Source: CBDIDH01 sp965277595 | GTDB taxonomy: Bacteria; Planctomycetota; Planctomycetia; Isosphaerales; Isosphaeraceae | Direction: 5' to 3' | Length of the DNA stretch: 64,000 bases | Assembly: GCA_965277595.1 (NCBI GenBank) | Contig: CBDIDH010000002.1 | Span: 868,001 to 932,000, forward strand | In this document: positions 7,842 to 16,146 of the stretch, piece after piece | Numbering within the stretch: position 1 is the stretch's first letter | Layout of the letters: every line of letters begins with the position of its first letter | Program-made: the position numbers and the translations under genes | The notes under the pieces: generated by a model | Told to the model about the DNA's origin: nothing | The model's input: the letters and a program-made list of their open reading frames with translations, nothing else | Database searches by the model: none

Positions 7842-8858
7842 TCAGGTGTCGGCACCTTCCGCGCGTTCGAATTCGAAGAGGCGGCTGACGCTCTCGCGAC
7901 GGTGGATTGAGAGAATCGCCTCGGCGAAGAGGCCGGCGACGCTGATGACCTTGCAACAGGGGGCGAGCGGCTCGAACCGATAGCCGATCGTGTCGGTAAA
8001 GACCAGTTCCTTGATCGGGCTTCGAGCGAGCTTCGCGGTCGTCCCCTTGGCGAAGATCCCGTGGGTCACGCAGGCATAAACATCCTTCGCCCCGCGCTCC
8101 TTGCAGGCGTTCGCCATCTCGATCAGGGTGCCGCCCGAGATCGAGAAATCGTCAACGATCAAGACATTCTTGCCGTTGACCTCGCCGATCACGTCGAGCA
8201 CCTCGGCCCGCTCGTCGTGCGACCGCCGGGCCTTGTTGCCGTAGACGACCGGGGCCTTCATCATCTCGGCGTAGCGGTTCGCCTGCTTGCCGAAACCGAC
8301 GTCGGGCGAGGCGACGACGAGGTCGGGAATCTGCTTCTTGCGGAAGTAATCGACGAGCACGGGCGTCGCGTAAAGATGATCGACCGGGATCTTGAAGAAG
8401 CCTTGAATCTGGGGACTGTGCAGGTCCATCGTCAAGACGCGGTTGGCCCCGGCCGCCTCGATGGCATCGGCGCAGACCCGGGCGCGGATCGAGACCCGGG
8501 GCTCGTCCTTCTTGTCCCCTTTGGCGTACGAGAAGAAGGGAATGACCGCCGTGACCTGCGTGGCGCTGGCACGCTTGAAGGCGTCGATCCAGAAGAGGAG
8601 TTCCATGAAGTTGTCGTTGACCGGATACTCGTTCCCCTGCACGATGAAGACGTCGCGGCCTCGGACGTTCTCCAAAACCCGGACGAAGACGTTGCCGTCG
8701 CTGAAGTGCATCGTTTCCGACTTCGCCAGCTTGGTTCCAAGCTGTTCGCAGATCGCGCCGCCGAGTCCGCCGCTGGCGCGCCCGGCGAAGATTTTTAATT
8801 CGCCGAAGGGGTCGGTCTGTTTCGAGGAGGAGTTGCAGGAGACGAGGGTTTTGTCCAT
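7842..8858 (-). CDS. prs: Ribose-phosphate pyrophosphokinase (PRPP synthetase)
   Basis: A 338-residue enzyme that makes PRPP from ribose 5-phosphate and ATP for nucleotide, histidine and tryptophan synthesis. The substrate loop DLHSPQIQGFF is at 145-155 and the PRPP-binding motif VLIVDDFSISGGTL at 232-244. There is an ~20-residue Ser/Cys-containing N-terminal extension before LKIFAGRASG. The KDEPRVSIRAR region (117-126) corresponds to the catalytic flexible loop but differs from the common KARSREPI form. The gene is monocistronic and divergent from the cupin gene. Confidence 0.93.
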   Translation of the reverse strand: MDKTLVSCNSSSKQTDPFGELKIFAGRASGGLGGAICEQLGTKLAKSETMHFSDGNVFVRVLENVRGRDVFIVQGNEYPVNDNFMELLFWIDAFKRASATQVTAVIPFFSYAKGDKKDEPRVSIRARVCADAIEAAGANRVLTMDLHSPQIQGFFKIPVDHLYATPVLVDYFRKKQIPDLVVASPDVGFGKQANRYAEMMKAPVVYGNKARRSHDERAEVLDVIGEVNGKNVLIVDDFSISGGTLIEMANACKERGAKDVYACVTHGIFAKGTTAKLARSPIKELVFTDTIGYRFEPLAPCCKVISVAGLFAEAILSIHRRESVSRLFEFERAEGADT

Positions 8859-8965
8859 GACCAGCGTTCCCGCCCTGAATCAGGTCCGGGAGCCCCGTAA
8901 CCCGGAGCGACCCGCGAACCGTCCCATTCCGTTCTCCCGCCTCTTGGCGCCGTTAACGACACGAA

Positions 8966-8995
8966 ATGTTAACACGGCCCACGCCCGATTGCCAA
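8966..8995 (-). promoter_or_regulatory. Candidate promoter of prs
   Basis: Minus-strand TTGGCA (8995-8990), an 18-base spacer and TAACAT (8971-8966). The -35 matches consensus at 5/6 and the -10 at 4/6. The -10 sits in a GTTAAC inverted pair separated by ten bases (about 8952-8973), which could be an operator. Prediction only. Confidence 0.35.
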
Positions 8996-9048
8996 TCAAC
9001 GCCTTCTTCGACTTCGATCGGCGGGAGGAATGCCAGGTCTGACTCTTC

Positions 9049-9132
9049 AATGACCAAGGATCAATGACCGATGACGAAAACGCGTAATTTTTCGGTCATC
9101 GGTCCTGGGTCCTCGGGCCTTGGCAATTCTCC
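9049..9132. repeat. Intergenic palindromic repeat, copy 1
   Basis: Imperfect inverted repeat: AATGACCGATGACGAAAA (9063-9080) faces TTTTCGGTCATCGGTC (about 9089-9104), with weaker outer pairing and a terminal GGCAATTCTCC. The same core and terminal motif recur at 12912, 15938 and 24465. It lies in a divergent promoter region, so it is not simply a terminator. Confidence 0.7.
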
Positions 9133-9252
9133 TGATCCGGGTTGACGGTTTTCGCGGCGAGCACTATTCATTGCCTCGGGATCTGGCAGAGATCGGCTGG
9201 GGGTGACCCTCGGACCGGCTGCGCGATCGACGGGCGGGGAGGATGCAGGCCG

Positions 9253-9660
9253 ATGAACGCAGACGTGACCGCGAGGGCGACCGTCGAGCCGATCGCCTTT
9301 CCGACCGACGCGCGCGGGCTTGTTCTTGAGCCTTTGCATACCAACGAATTTCCCGAGCAGCGGAATGCGCACCTGGTCTTGACCGTTCCGAAGGCGATTC
9401 GAGGCAACCACTTCCACCCGATCGGAACCGAGGTCGCCGCCGTGCTCGGCCCGGCCCTGGTAAGGGTCCGCGACGCCGACGGCCTCCGCGATTATTCGAT
9501 CGAGGCGGGCCAGGCTGTCCGGTTTGTCTTTCCGCCAGGCGTTCCGCACGCGATGCTCAACACCGGCGCGACGCCCATGGTCATCCTCTCATTTAACACC
9601 GAGCCGCACGACCCGGCCCGGCCCGACGTCGTCCGCGAGGTCCTGATCGAGACGACGTAA
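9253..9660 (+). CDS. Small cupin-domain protein
   Basis: A 135-residue single-domain cupin. I start it at ATG 9253 (MNADVTARATVEPIAFPT), with GGGAGG upstream; the longer frame from 9142 has no family-like sequence. Cupin motif 1 is RGNHFHPIGTEVAAVLGP (metal-binding His pair and Glu) and motif 2 is FPPGVPHAMLNTG. It resembles the C-terminal cupin of CapF-like and WbuC-like sugar enzymes, so a nucleotide-sugar isomerase/epimerase-type or binding role is possible, but the substrate cannot be read from sequence. It stands alone, 118 bp before the DUF2934 gene. Confidence 0.75.
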   Translation: MNADVTARATVEPIAFPTDARGLVLEPLHTNEFPEQRNAHLVLTVPKAIRGNHFHPIGTEVAAVLGPALVRVRDADGLRDYSIEAGQAVRFVFPPGVPHAMLNTGATPMVILSFNTEPHDPARPDVVREVLIETT

Positions 9661-9778
9661 CATCCTCGTGGTGTTGGGCCAGGAATGCGGAGGCTCAAGG
9701 ACGACGCGCCTTGGACTTCCGCCGGGTCCTCGGTCCTCTCCAGTTCTCGACGACAACCCAAGGGATGGGACCGACCCG

Positions 9779-10645
9779 ATGCAACCGACCCGTGAACAGA
9801 TCGAGGTGGCGGCGTATCATCGCTGGCTGCGCCGGGACGGCCAGCACGGCGGCAATCATGACGACTGGCTCGCCGCCGAGAAAGACCTCGCCTTTGGCCT
9901 GAATTATCAGTACATCGCCCGATACCGGCTCGATGGGCCGAGCGTTCTGCTCGGTGAGGCCGAGGCTCGGGAATCGGGCCGGGTTCGCCGTTGCCGGTTC
10001 TGCGAACAGGCCGAGCCGGCGACCACCTTCAGCGATCCGCCTCCGCTGGCGATTCCCGGAGTCGCCTCGCTTCGGGCCTGGGACGAGTGCGAGGAATGCC
10101 GGACCTTGTACGAGTCGGCGCTCGCCGGTTCGTTCGAAGCGTTTGCCGGCCCCTTGCTCGGCGAGACCCCCGCGCCGCTGCCGGCCGAGATTCCGGTCGA
10201 AGCGTTGAAAGATCTTATGCGACTGGCGCTGAGCGTCTTGCCGCAAGCGGAGCTTCACCACTTCGGCGATACCATCGAGTGGGTGACGAACCCCGACCAC
10301 GCCCGCGAGGCTCGCCTGCTCGATGGCCTTGGCTGCCGGATCTATCAGACTCCCGCGTTGATCCCCTCGCCATTTGTCGCGCTGGCGCGTCGGGTCGATC
10401 ATGAATCGCCCTGGCCGTACTTGCTCGTCTTTCTGGCGACCTCGCGGGTCGTCTTTCAGAGCCACCTGCCGCTCTGCACGCGCGACGAGGATCTTGACGA
10501 CACCGGGCCGCGTGGTCCTGAACTGTCGATGTCGATCGGTCAAGGGCACGACCATCGAACCAGCCTTTGCACCGATCTACCCGTCGGCCGCCCCGTCCCC
10601 AAGGCAGTCCGTAACCTCCTGTCCACCGCCGCCGTTCCAAGCTAG
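9779..10645 (+). CDS. DUF2934 protein with a CxxC zinc-binding pair
   Basis: A 288-residue cytosolic protein. Residues about 5-35 (AAYHRWLRRDGQ...HDDWLAAEKDL) match the short DUF2934 helix motif. A CRFCEQ pair (about 71-75) and a CEECRTLY pair (about 105-110) form a probable zinc site, as in HNH-like or zinc-knuckle proteins. The remainder is mixed alpha/beta with no motif I recognise. I chose ATG 9779 because the DUF2934 domain begins immediately after it. Function unknown. Confidence 0.7.
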   Translation: MQPTREQIEVAAYHRWLRRDGQHGGNHDDWLAAEKDLAFGLNYQYIARYRLDGPSVLLGEAEARESGRVRRCRFCEQAEPATTFSDPPPLAIPGVASLRAWDECEECRTLYESALAGSFEAFAGPLLGETPAPLPAEIPVEALKDLMRLALSVLPQAELHHFGDTIEWVTNPDHAREARLLDGLGCRIYQTPALIPSPFVALARRVDHESPWPYLLVFLATSRVVFQSHLPLCTRDEDLDDTGPRGPELSMSIGQGHDHRTSLCTDLPVGRPVPKAVRNLLSTAAVPS

Positions 10646-10740
10646 AGGCCAGGGCGAAGAACTGAGACAGGAAATCAAGGATGATTTCCCGATCGTGATC
10701 CAGAGACGCGGAAAAAAGTCCTGCAAAGGAAGGCACGACG

Positions 10741-12912
10741 ATGGCCACGATCCAGGAAATCATGACCGAGGGGTTCCGTCTTCACAAGGCGGGCCGGCTT
10801 CCCGAGGCCGCGGAGCTTTACACCCAGGTCTTGCGCGTCGACCCGGCGCATGTCGACGCCTGCTTCCTGTACGGGGCCGCCTGTCAGGTCATGGGCAATC
10901 CGCAAGACGCCCTCTCGGCGTATGATCATTTGCTCAGCCTCAAGGCCGATCACGCCCCGGCGCTGAGCAACCGAGGGGTGATTCTCGCCGAGCACGGCCA
11001 CTGGGAAGAGGCCGTCGCCTCGTATCGCCAGGCCCTTGCGCTTAGCCCCGACCTTCCCGATGCCTGGAACAACCTGGGTCTCGCCCTGCTCGCGCTTGGC
11101 CGCGCCGAGGAAGCCGAGGCCCACCTTCGCGAGGCCCTGCGCCTTCAACCGAATTTCGCCGCCGGCCTGAATAACCTGGGCAATGCGGTCAAGGATCAAG
11201 GCAACTGGGCCGATGCCCTTGCCTGTTACGAGGCCGCGCTGAGCCTCAACCCGGATTATCCCGAGGCCCGCAACAACCTCGGCAACGCTTATCTCCGACT
11301 GGGCCGGTTTGACGAGGCCTTCGCCTGTTATCAGGCCGCGATCGCCCTTCGGCCCGACTTTTCGGACGCTCTCGCCAACCTGGGCAATTTGCTCCGCGAT
11401 CGAGGCCACCTGATCGAGGCCATTTCCTGTTACGAGCGCGCGGCGAACGCCCGGCCCGAGTTTGTCGAGGGGCACAATAACCTCGGCAGCCTCTACCTCG
11501 AAGCGGGCCGGATCGACGACGCCGAGGTCTGCTACCGCAATGCCTTGCTCGTCCGGCCCGATTTTCCCGAGGCGCACAATAACCTCGGCAACATTCTTCA
11601 CATGAAGGACCAGTTCAACGACGCCCTGGCCTGTTACGAGACCGCGCTGGCGCTCCGGCCCGTCTTTGCCGAGGCGCAGAATAACCTTGGCAGCACGCTC
11701 AATGCGCTCGGTCAATACGACGAGGCGCACGACCGCTACCTCCAGGCGCTCCGGGTCCGGCCAGACTATGCCGAGGCCCATAACAACCTCGGCAACAACC
11801 ATAAAGATCAGCGCCGGCTTGCCGAGGCGGCCGATTGCTATCGCGAGGCGATCCGCGTTCGCGCTGACTTCGCCGAGGCGCACAACAATCTCGGCAACAT
11901 TCACAAGGAAGAGGGCGATCTCGCCGGTTCGATCGCCCGATACGCCGACGCCATCGCCGCCCGGCCTAATTATTCCGATGCTCATATGAACCTGGGTATC
12001 GCCCTGCTCTTGACCGGGGAATTTCCGCGAGGCTGGGCCGAGTACGAATGGCGCTGGCAGACCGCCGGATTCGCCGGCGCCGCTCTCCCCTTACCGCGCT
12101 GGGATGGTTCGCGACTCGATGGCCGCTCGATTCTCTTGCAGACCGAACAGGGGCTTGGCGACACGATTCAGTTCATCCGATACGCGCCGATGGTCAAGGC
12201 CCTTGGCGGCCGGGTCCTCGTCGACGTCCAGCCCGAGCTTCGCGGGCTTCTCGCGGATTGCGAGGGCATTGACCATTTCCTCTCCCCGGGCGAGAGTCTT
12301 GCCGACGAAACCTTGTGCGTTCCCCTGATGAGTCTTCCCGGGCTGCTCGGCACGACGTCCGAGACGATTCCCGCGCCGATTCCTTATCTCCGCGCCGAGG
12401 CCGAACGCGTCCGTCACTGGCGTCTTGAATTCGGCGAGCCGGTCGGCTTGCGCCTGGCGATCGTCTGGCGAGGCAATCCCCGGAACGTCAACGACCGCAA
12501 CCGCTCGATTCCCTTCTCGTTCTTCGCCGGGCTCGCCGACCTCTCCGGTGTCGAGGCGTTCAGTCTCCAGACCGGCCCCGGCGCGTCGGACCTTGCCAAT
12601 TACCCATCGGGAATCATCAAGGATCTGAGCCAGCAGCTTACCGACTTCGCCGAGACCGCCGCGGTTCTTTCGGCCATCGATCTTCTGATCACCTGTGACA
12701 CGGCGGTTGCTCACCTCGCCGGTGCCCTTGGCGTTCCGACCTGGGTCGCCTTGCCTTTTGATCCCGATTGGCGCTGGCGTCTCGACCGCGACGACACCCC
12801 CTGGTATCCCAGCCTTCGCCTCTTCCGCCAGACCCAACCCGGCGACTGGTCCAGCGTCTTTGACCCGATCACTCGCGAACTCCACCGCCTTACCGCCGGT
12901 TCGATCGGTTGA
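10741..12912 (+). CDS. TPR protein with C-terminal GT9-like glycosyltransferase domain
   Basis: A 723-residue protein with 13 consecutive TPR units over residues ~5-440, many with the NNLGN signature, followed by a Rossmann-type domain (~445-720) resembling heptosyltransferase/GT9 and O-GlcNAc-transferase-like C-terminal halves. The LLITCDTAVAHLAGALGVPTW segment (~640-660) is the hallmark nucleotide-sugar-binding region of GT9. TPR-GT proteins may glycosylate proteins or surface glycans. There is no signal peptide, so a cytosolic location is likely. Neighbours give no pathway clue. The near-identical TPR units mean the DNA is internally repetitive. Confidence 0.85.
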   Translation: MATIQEIMTEGFRLHKAGRLPEAAELYTQVLRVDPAHVDACFLYGAACQVMGNPQDALSAYDHLLSLKADHAPALSNRGVILAEHGHWEEAVASYRQALALSPDLPDAWNNLGLALLALGRAEEAEAHLREALRLQPNFAAGLNNLGNAVKDQGNWADALACYEAALSLNPDYPEARNNLGNAYLRLGRFDEAFACYQAAIALRPDFSDALANLGNLLRDRGHLIEAISCYERAANARPEFVEGHNNLGSLYLEAGRIDDAEVCYRNALLVRPDFPEAHNNLGNILHMKDQFNDALACYETALALRPVFAEAQNNLGSTLNALGQYDEAHDRYLQALRVRPDYAEAHNNLGNNHKDQRRLAEAADCYREAIRVRADFAEAHNNLGNIHKEEGDLAGSIARYADAIAARPNYSDAHMNLGIALLLTGEFPRGWAEYEWRWQTAGFAGAALPLPRWDGSRLDGRSILLQTEQGLGDTIQFIRYAPMVKALGGRVLVDVQPELRGLLADCEGIDHFLSPGESLADETLCVPLMSLPGLLGTTSETIPAPIPYLRAEAERVRHWRLEFGEPVGLRLAIVWRGNPRNVNDRNRSIPFSFFAGLADLSGVEAFSLQTGPGASDLANYPSGIIKDLSQQLTDFAETAAVLSAIDLLITCDTAVAHLAGALGVPTWVALPFDPDWRWRLDRDDTPWYPSLRLFRQTQPGDWSSVFDPITRELHRLTAGSIG

Positions 12913-13003
12913 TGACCGATGACCGATGACCGAGAAAAATTTCGTCACCTGATTCGTCTTCCCTCGGTCATTGGTCATCGGTCATCGGTCATCGATTCTC
13001 CTG
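12912..13003. repeat. Intergenic palindromic repeat, copy 2
   Basis: The left arm 12912-12934 (three GATGACC units) is complementary to the right arm 12963-12994 (CTCGGTCATTGGTCATCGG and onward). It ends in GATTCTCCTGAA. It starts at the last base of the TPR gene's stop codon and lies between two same-strand genes, so it may form a strong mRNA hairpin between them. Confidence 0.75.
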
Positions 13004-13114
13004 AACCCTGCCATTCCCGTGGACAACCCGGCCCCTCCGGCTCATAATCGCCCTCAAGCGAGCGATGACCATCGTCGAGAATCTCCGTTTGACTGCCGGC
13101 GCCTGGAGGGAACC

Positions 13115-14524
13115 ATGAACCGACTGACCATCAAGGACCTCCTCGCCGGTCGCGCGGAGGTCGGCGCGGCGGTGATGGTCGAGGGCTGGCTGCGGACCCG
13201 CCGCGACTCCAAGGCGGGCCTTTCGTTCCTTCAGGTTCACGACGGCTCATGCTTTGACCCGATCCAGGTCGTCGCCGAGGCGAATCTGGCCAACTATCAG
13301 GATGAGATCCTCCATCTCACGACCCATTGCGCGCTGAGGGTCTCGGGCGTGATGGTCGAGTCGCGGGGCAAGGGGCAGAAGTTCGAGATCAAGGCGGAGA
13401 AGGTCGAGGTCGTCGGCCTGGTCGAGAACCCCGACCATTATCCTGTCTCGGCCAAACGGCACACGATGGAGCACCTGCGGACGGTCGCGCACCTCCGGCC
13501 GAGGACGAACACCTTTGGCGCCGTGGCTCGGGTTCGCGACTCCCTTTCGATGGCCGTGCATCGCTATTTTCACGAAAACTCGTATGTCTGGGTTCATACG
13601 CCGATCATCACGACGAGCGACGCCGAGGGCGCCGGGGCGATGTTCCGGGTCTCGACGCTTGACCTCGGCAACCCGCCCCGCGATGAACACGGCGGCGTCG
13701 ATTACTCAGCAGATTTTTTTGGCAAGGCAGCCAGTCTGACCGTCTCCGGCCAGTTGAACGTCGAGGCGTATTGCCTGGCCCTGAGCCGCGTCTACACGTT
13801 CGGCCCGACCTTCCGCGCCGAGAACTCGAACACGACCCGGCACCTCGCCGAGTTCTGGATGATCGAGCCCGAGATTGCCTTCGCCGACCTCAACGACGAC
13901 GCCGGAGTCGCCGAGGAATTCCTCAAATATCTCTTCCGCGCCGTGCTCAACGAGCGAAGCGACGACATGGCCTTTTTCGCCCAGCATATCGACAAGAATT
14001 GCATCACCCGGCTAGAAACCTTTGTCGATTCCAGCTTTGAACGGATGACCTACACCGAGGCCATCACGGCCCTGGAAGCCGCGACCGCCCGGGGAGTGAA
14101 GTTCGACTATCCCGTCACCTGGGGCATCGACCTTCAGTCCGAGCACGAGCGCTACCTGACCGAGACCCTTGTCGGCCGCCCGGTCGTGGTGATGAATTAC
14201 CCGAAAGGAATCAAGGCATTTTACATGCGATTGAACGACGACGGCCGCACGGTCGCCGCGATGGACGTGCTTGCTCCAGGCATCGGCGAGATCATCGGCG
14301 GCTCTCAGCGCGAGGAGCGCCTTGACGTCCTTGACGCTCGACTCGACGAGATCGGCCTCTCCAAAGAGCAATACACCTGGTATCGCGACCTCCGCCGGTT
14401 TGGCACGGTGCCTCACGCCGGCTTCGGTCTTGGCTTTGAGCGCACGATCGTTTACGCCACGGGAATGGCCAATATCCGCGACGTCATTCCGTTCCCGAGA
14501 ACTCCGGGCAACGCGGAATTTTAA
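13115..14524 (+). CDS. asnS: Asparaginyl-tRNA synthetase
   Basis: A 469-residue class IIb synthetase, the normal length, which charges tRNA-Asn. The N-terminal OB-fold anticodon-binding domain (about 1-120) includes VEGWLRTRRDSKAGLSFLQV. The catalytic domain has motif 2 (FRAENSNTTRHLAEFWMIEPE) and motif 3 (GFGLGFERTIVYATGMANIRD), ending in the typical FPRTPGNAEF. I chose ATG 13115, with GGAGGG just upstream; the open frame extends to 12971 through repeat sequence that is not coding. The AsnRS subfamily is supported by the FPRTPGNAEF terminus and EFWMIEPE. Confidence 0.95.
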   Translation: MNRLTIKDLLAGRAEVGAAVMVEGWLRTRRDSKAGLSFLQVHDGSCFDPIQVVAEANLANYQDEILHLTTHCALRVSGVMVESRGKGQKFEIKAEKVEVVGLVENPDHYPVSAKRHTMEHLRTVAHLRPRTNTFGAVARVRDSLSMAVHRYFHENSYVWVHTPIITTSDAEGAGAMFRVSTLDLGNPPRDEHGGVDYSADFFGKAASLTVSGQLNVEAYCLALSRVYTFGPTFRAENSNTTRHLAEFWMIEPEIAFADLNDDAGVAEEFLKYLFRAVLNERSDDMAFFAQHIDKNCITRLETFVDSSFERMTYTEAITALEAATARGVKFDYPVTWGIDLQSEHERYLTETLVGRPVVVMNYPKGIKAFYMRLNDDGRTVAAMDVLAPGIGEIIGGSQREERLDVLDARLDEIGLSKEQYTWYRDLRRFGTVPHAGFGLGFERTIVYATGMANIRDVIPFPRTPGNAEF

Positions 14525-14535
14525 CGGGAACGGTC

Positions 14536-14554
14536 CGAAGGTGATTGACCTTCG
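14536..14554. terminator. Hairpin between convergent asnS and EboD-like genes
   Basis: CGAAGGT and ACCTTCG form a perfect 7-bp stem with a GATTG loop in the 31-bp gap between two convergent genes, followed by TTCATT. Its position fits a shared bidirectional terminator. Confidence 0.5.
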
Positions 14555-14555
14555 T

Positions 14556-15770
14556 TCATTGTGAACGATTCGCCTTCACCTTCGCCTCGTGATGCGTTCC
14601 AACGGGAACGGCCGGACCGAAATCCTTGAGCCGGTCGATCGCGGCGCGCATCAAGGACGCGTCAACCTCATGGACATCGATCGGATCGCCGACGCCGCGA
14701 AGCATGGTTAGGGTGAGTCGGCCGCCGAGATGCTGACGGAACTCTTCGAGGCCGTCGAAGAGGTGACTGGTGTCGCTCAAGGCCGGATGATTTAAAACGA
14801 AGCCAAGGTCGAGAAGACAGCGGATCACGCGATCGGCGTCCTTGGCGGGAAGGCCCAGGGCCATCGACGAATACAGCGTGTCAATCGCCAGGCCAATGGC
14901 GACGGCCTCGCCGTGGCGGACCTGGAAGTCGGTTATCGCTTCGAGCTTGTGCGCGGACCAGTGGCCGAAGTCGAGCGGCCGGGCTTCCCGCGATTCAAAG
15001 GGGTCGCCGCCGAGCGTGATGTGGCGACGATGCCAGTCGGCCGAGGCCCGGATGACGGGCAGGGCGGCCGAGAGGTCGCGTTCCCTGATCCGACTGGCCG
15101 ATGCGCAAAGTTGGTCGAACCGGTTCGCGTCCTTGAGCAGGAAGACCTTCACGGCCTCGGAGAATCCGCAAACAAAGTCGCGGTCGGGCAGGGTCGCGAG
15201 CAAGGCCGTGTCGTTGATGACCGCCCAGGGGACCGCGAAGGCCCCCAGCCAGTTCTTCTTGCCGAAGAGGTTGACCCCGTTCTTGACGCCAACTCCGGAA
15301 TCCGCCTGCGCCAGCGTGGTTGTCGGCAGGCGAACCAGCCTCAGGCCCCGGTGCGCGATCGCCGCGGCGAAGCCAACGGCATCAAGCACCGCTCCGCCGC
15401 CGATCACGACCACGTAACTTCGGCGGTCGAGGTTCGCGGCGTGAAAGACCTTGAGCATCCGTTCCAGAATATGAATGTCATTCTTGACCGCCTCGCCCCC
15501 CGGCGCGATCTGCACGTTGCCCGCCGAGATCACCCGGTCCGCGTTCTCTTTGAGGAAGGCGCGGAGCCTCGCCTTGAGATCGGGCCGGGCCGCGTCAACG
15601 AACTCGTCGACCCAGAACTGAACCTTCGCCGGCCGGTCGCCCGACGGTTCGAGAACCTCGCGCAGGACCGAACTCTCGGCGCCGAGGAGGTCGTCGGTAA
15701 AGTGCAGCCTGTGAACGAACTCCGGGGCAAACGGAACCTCGGCGCCGGGGCGGTTGATCTCTTGGGTCAT
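14556..15770 (-). CDS. 3-dehydroquinate-synthase-like cyclase, EboD type
   Basis: A 404-residue member of the sugar-phosphate cyclase superfamily. NAD-binding motifs (VVVIGGGAVLDAVGFAAA, ~120-137), the PTTTLAQADSGVGVKNGVN stretch and the metal-ligand FGHWSAHKLE and RHGEAVAIG segments are present. The KNGVNLFGKKN and DFGHW wording matches EboD proteins of the ebo metabolite-export cluster more closely than housekeeping AroB, from my memory of the family. No other ebo gene (eboA, B, C, E, F) is visible here. A GGAAG ribosome-binding site precedes the ATG. It could act as a stand-alone cyclase on an unknown sugar phosphate. Confidence 0.78.
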   Translation of the reverse strand: MTQEINRPGAEVPFAPEFVHRLHFTDDLLGAESSVLREVLEPSGDRPAKVQFWVDEFVDAARPDLKARLRAFLKENADRVISAGNVQIAPGGEAVKNDIHILERMLKVFHAANLDRRSYVVVIGGGAVLDAVGFAAAIAHRGLRLVRLPTTTLAQADSGVGVKNGVNLFGKKNWLGAFAVPWAVINDTALLATLPDRDFVCGFSEAVKVFLLKDANRFDQLCASASRIRERDLSAALPVIRASADWHRRHITLGGDPFESREARPLDFGHWSAHKLEAITDFQVRHGEAVAIGLAIDTLYSSMALGLPAKDADRVIRCLLDLGFVLNHPALSDTSHLFDGLEEFRQHLGGRLTLTMLRGVGDPIDVHEVDASLMRAAIDRLKDFGPAVPVGTHHEAKVKANRSQ

Positions 15771-16146
15771 GTCCGAACTTCCGGGCGGGGTTGGCGGGTT
15801 GGCTTTTGACTCGGCCGGCCTGGCTCTCGGTACGGGTCTAATCTGGTCTGGTGGGTGCCGGGCCTCTGAACTTTCGGGCGGGTTCCTTCATCTTACGCCC
15901 CCGACCCGCCGCGGTCGAGGGGGCAACGGGACGCTTCAGGAGGATTGCAAAGTGCCTCATTTCCATGACCAAGGACCAAGAACCGATGACCAAACAGGCG
16001 GGATTTTTTGGACATTGGTCATCGGTTATCGGGACTTTGCAATTCTCCCGTCGACGGTCGGCGGTCTCTGGACCACGCCTGGCCTTGCCGTAAGATGGTG
16101 ATTTCCATGACCTCACGACCGTTCGGCTTGACGACCGAGGCCCCCG
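15771..16146. other. Divergent intergenic region EboD-like / sulfatase
   Basis: A 376-bp gap between divergent genes. Its centre is occupied by repeat copy 3 (15938-16048). Short open frames on both strands across the repeat have no coding character. Promoters for both genes must lie on either side of the repeat, but I see no strong consensus pair. Confidence 0.6.
15938..16048. repeat. Intergenic palindromic repeat, copy 3 (most complete)
   Basis: The outer arms GAGGATTGCAAAGT (15940-15953) and ACTTTGCAATTCTC (16034-16047) pair with one mismatch. The inner arms around 15965-15993 and 16011-16030 contain ACCGATGACCAA and TTGGTCATCGGT. This copy defines both the outer GGATTGCAAAGT terminus and the inner CCGATGACC core of the family. 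Confidence 0.75.

Larger units (their letters stand above)
8859..9252. other. Divergent intergenic region prs / cupin
   Basis: A 394-bp non-coding gap. It holds a candidate prs promoter (8966-8995) overlapping a GTTAAC...GTTAAC inverted pair, and one copy of the palindromic intergenic repeat (9049-9132). I see no supported small gene; the open frame running into 9142 is only the upstream extension of the cupin frame. Confidence 0.6.

Noticed and set aside
10675..11985. 436-residue repetitive frame antisense to the TPR gene
   Set aside because: The apparent repeats are the reverse complement of the TPR-coding repeats.
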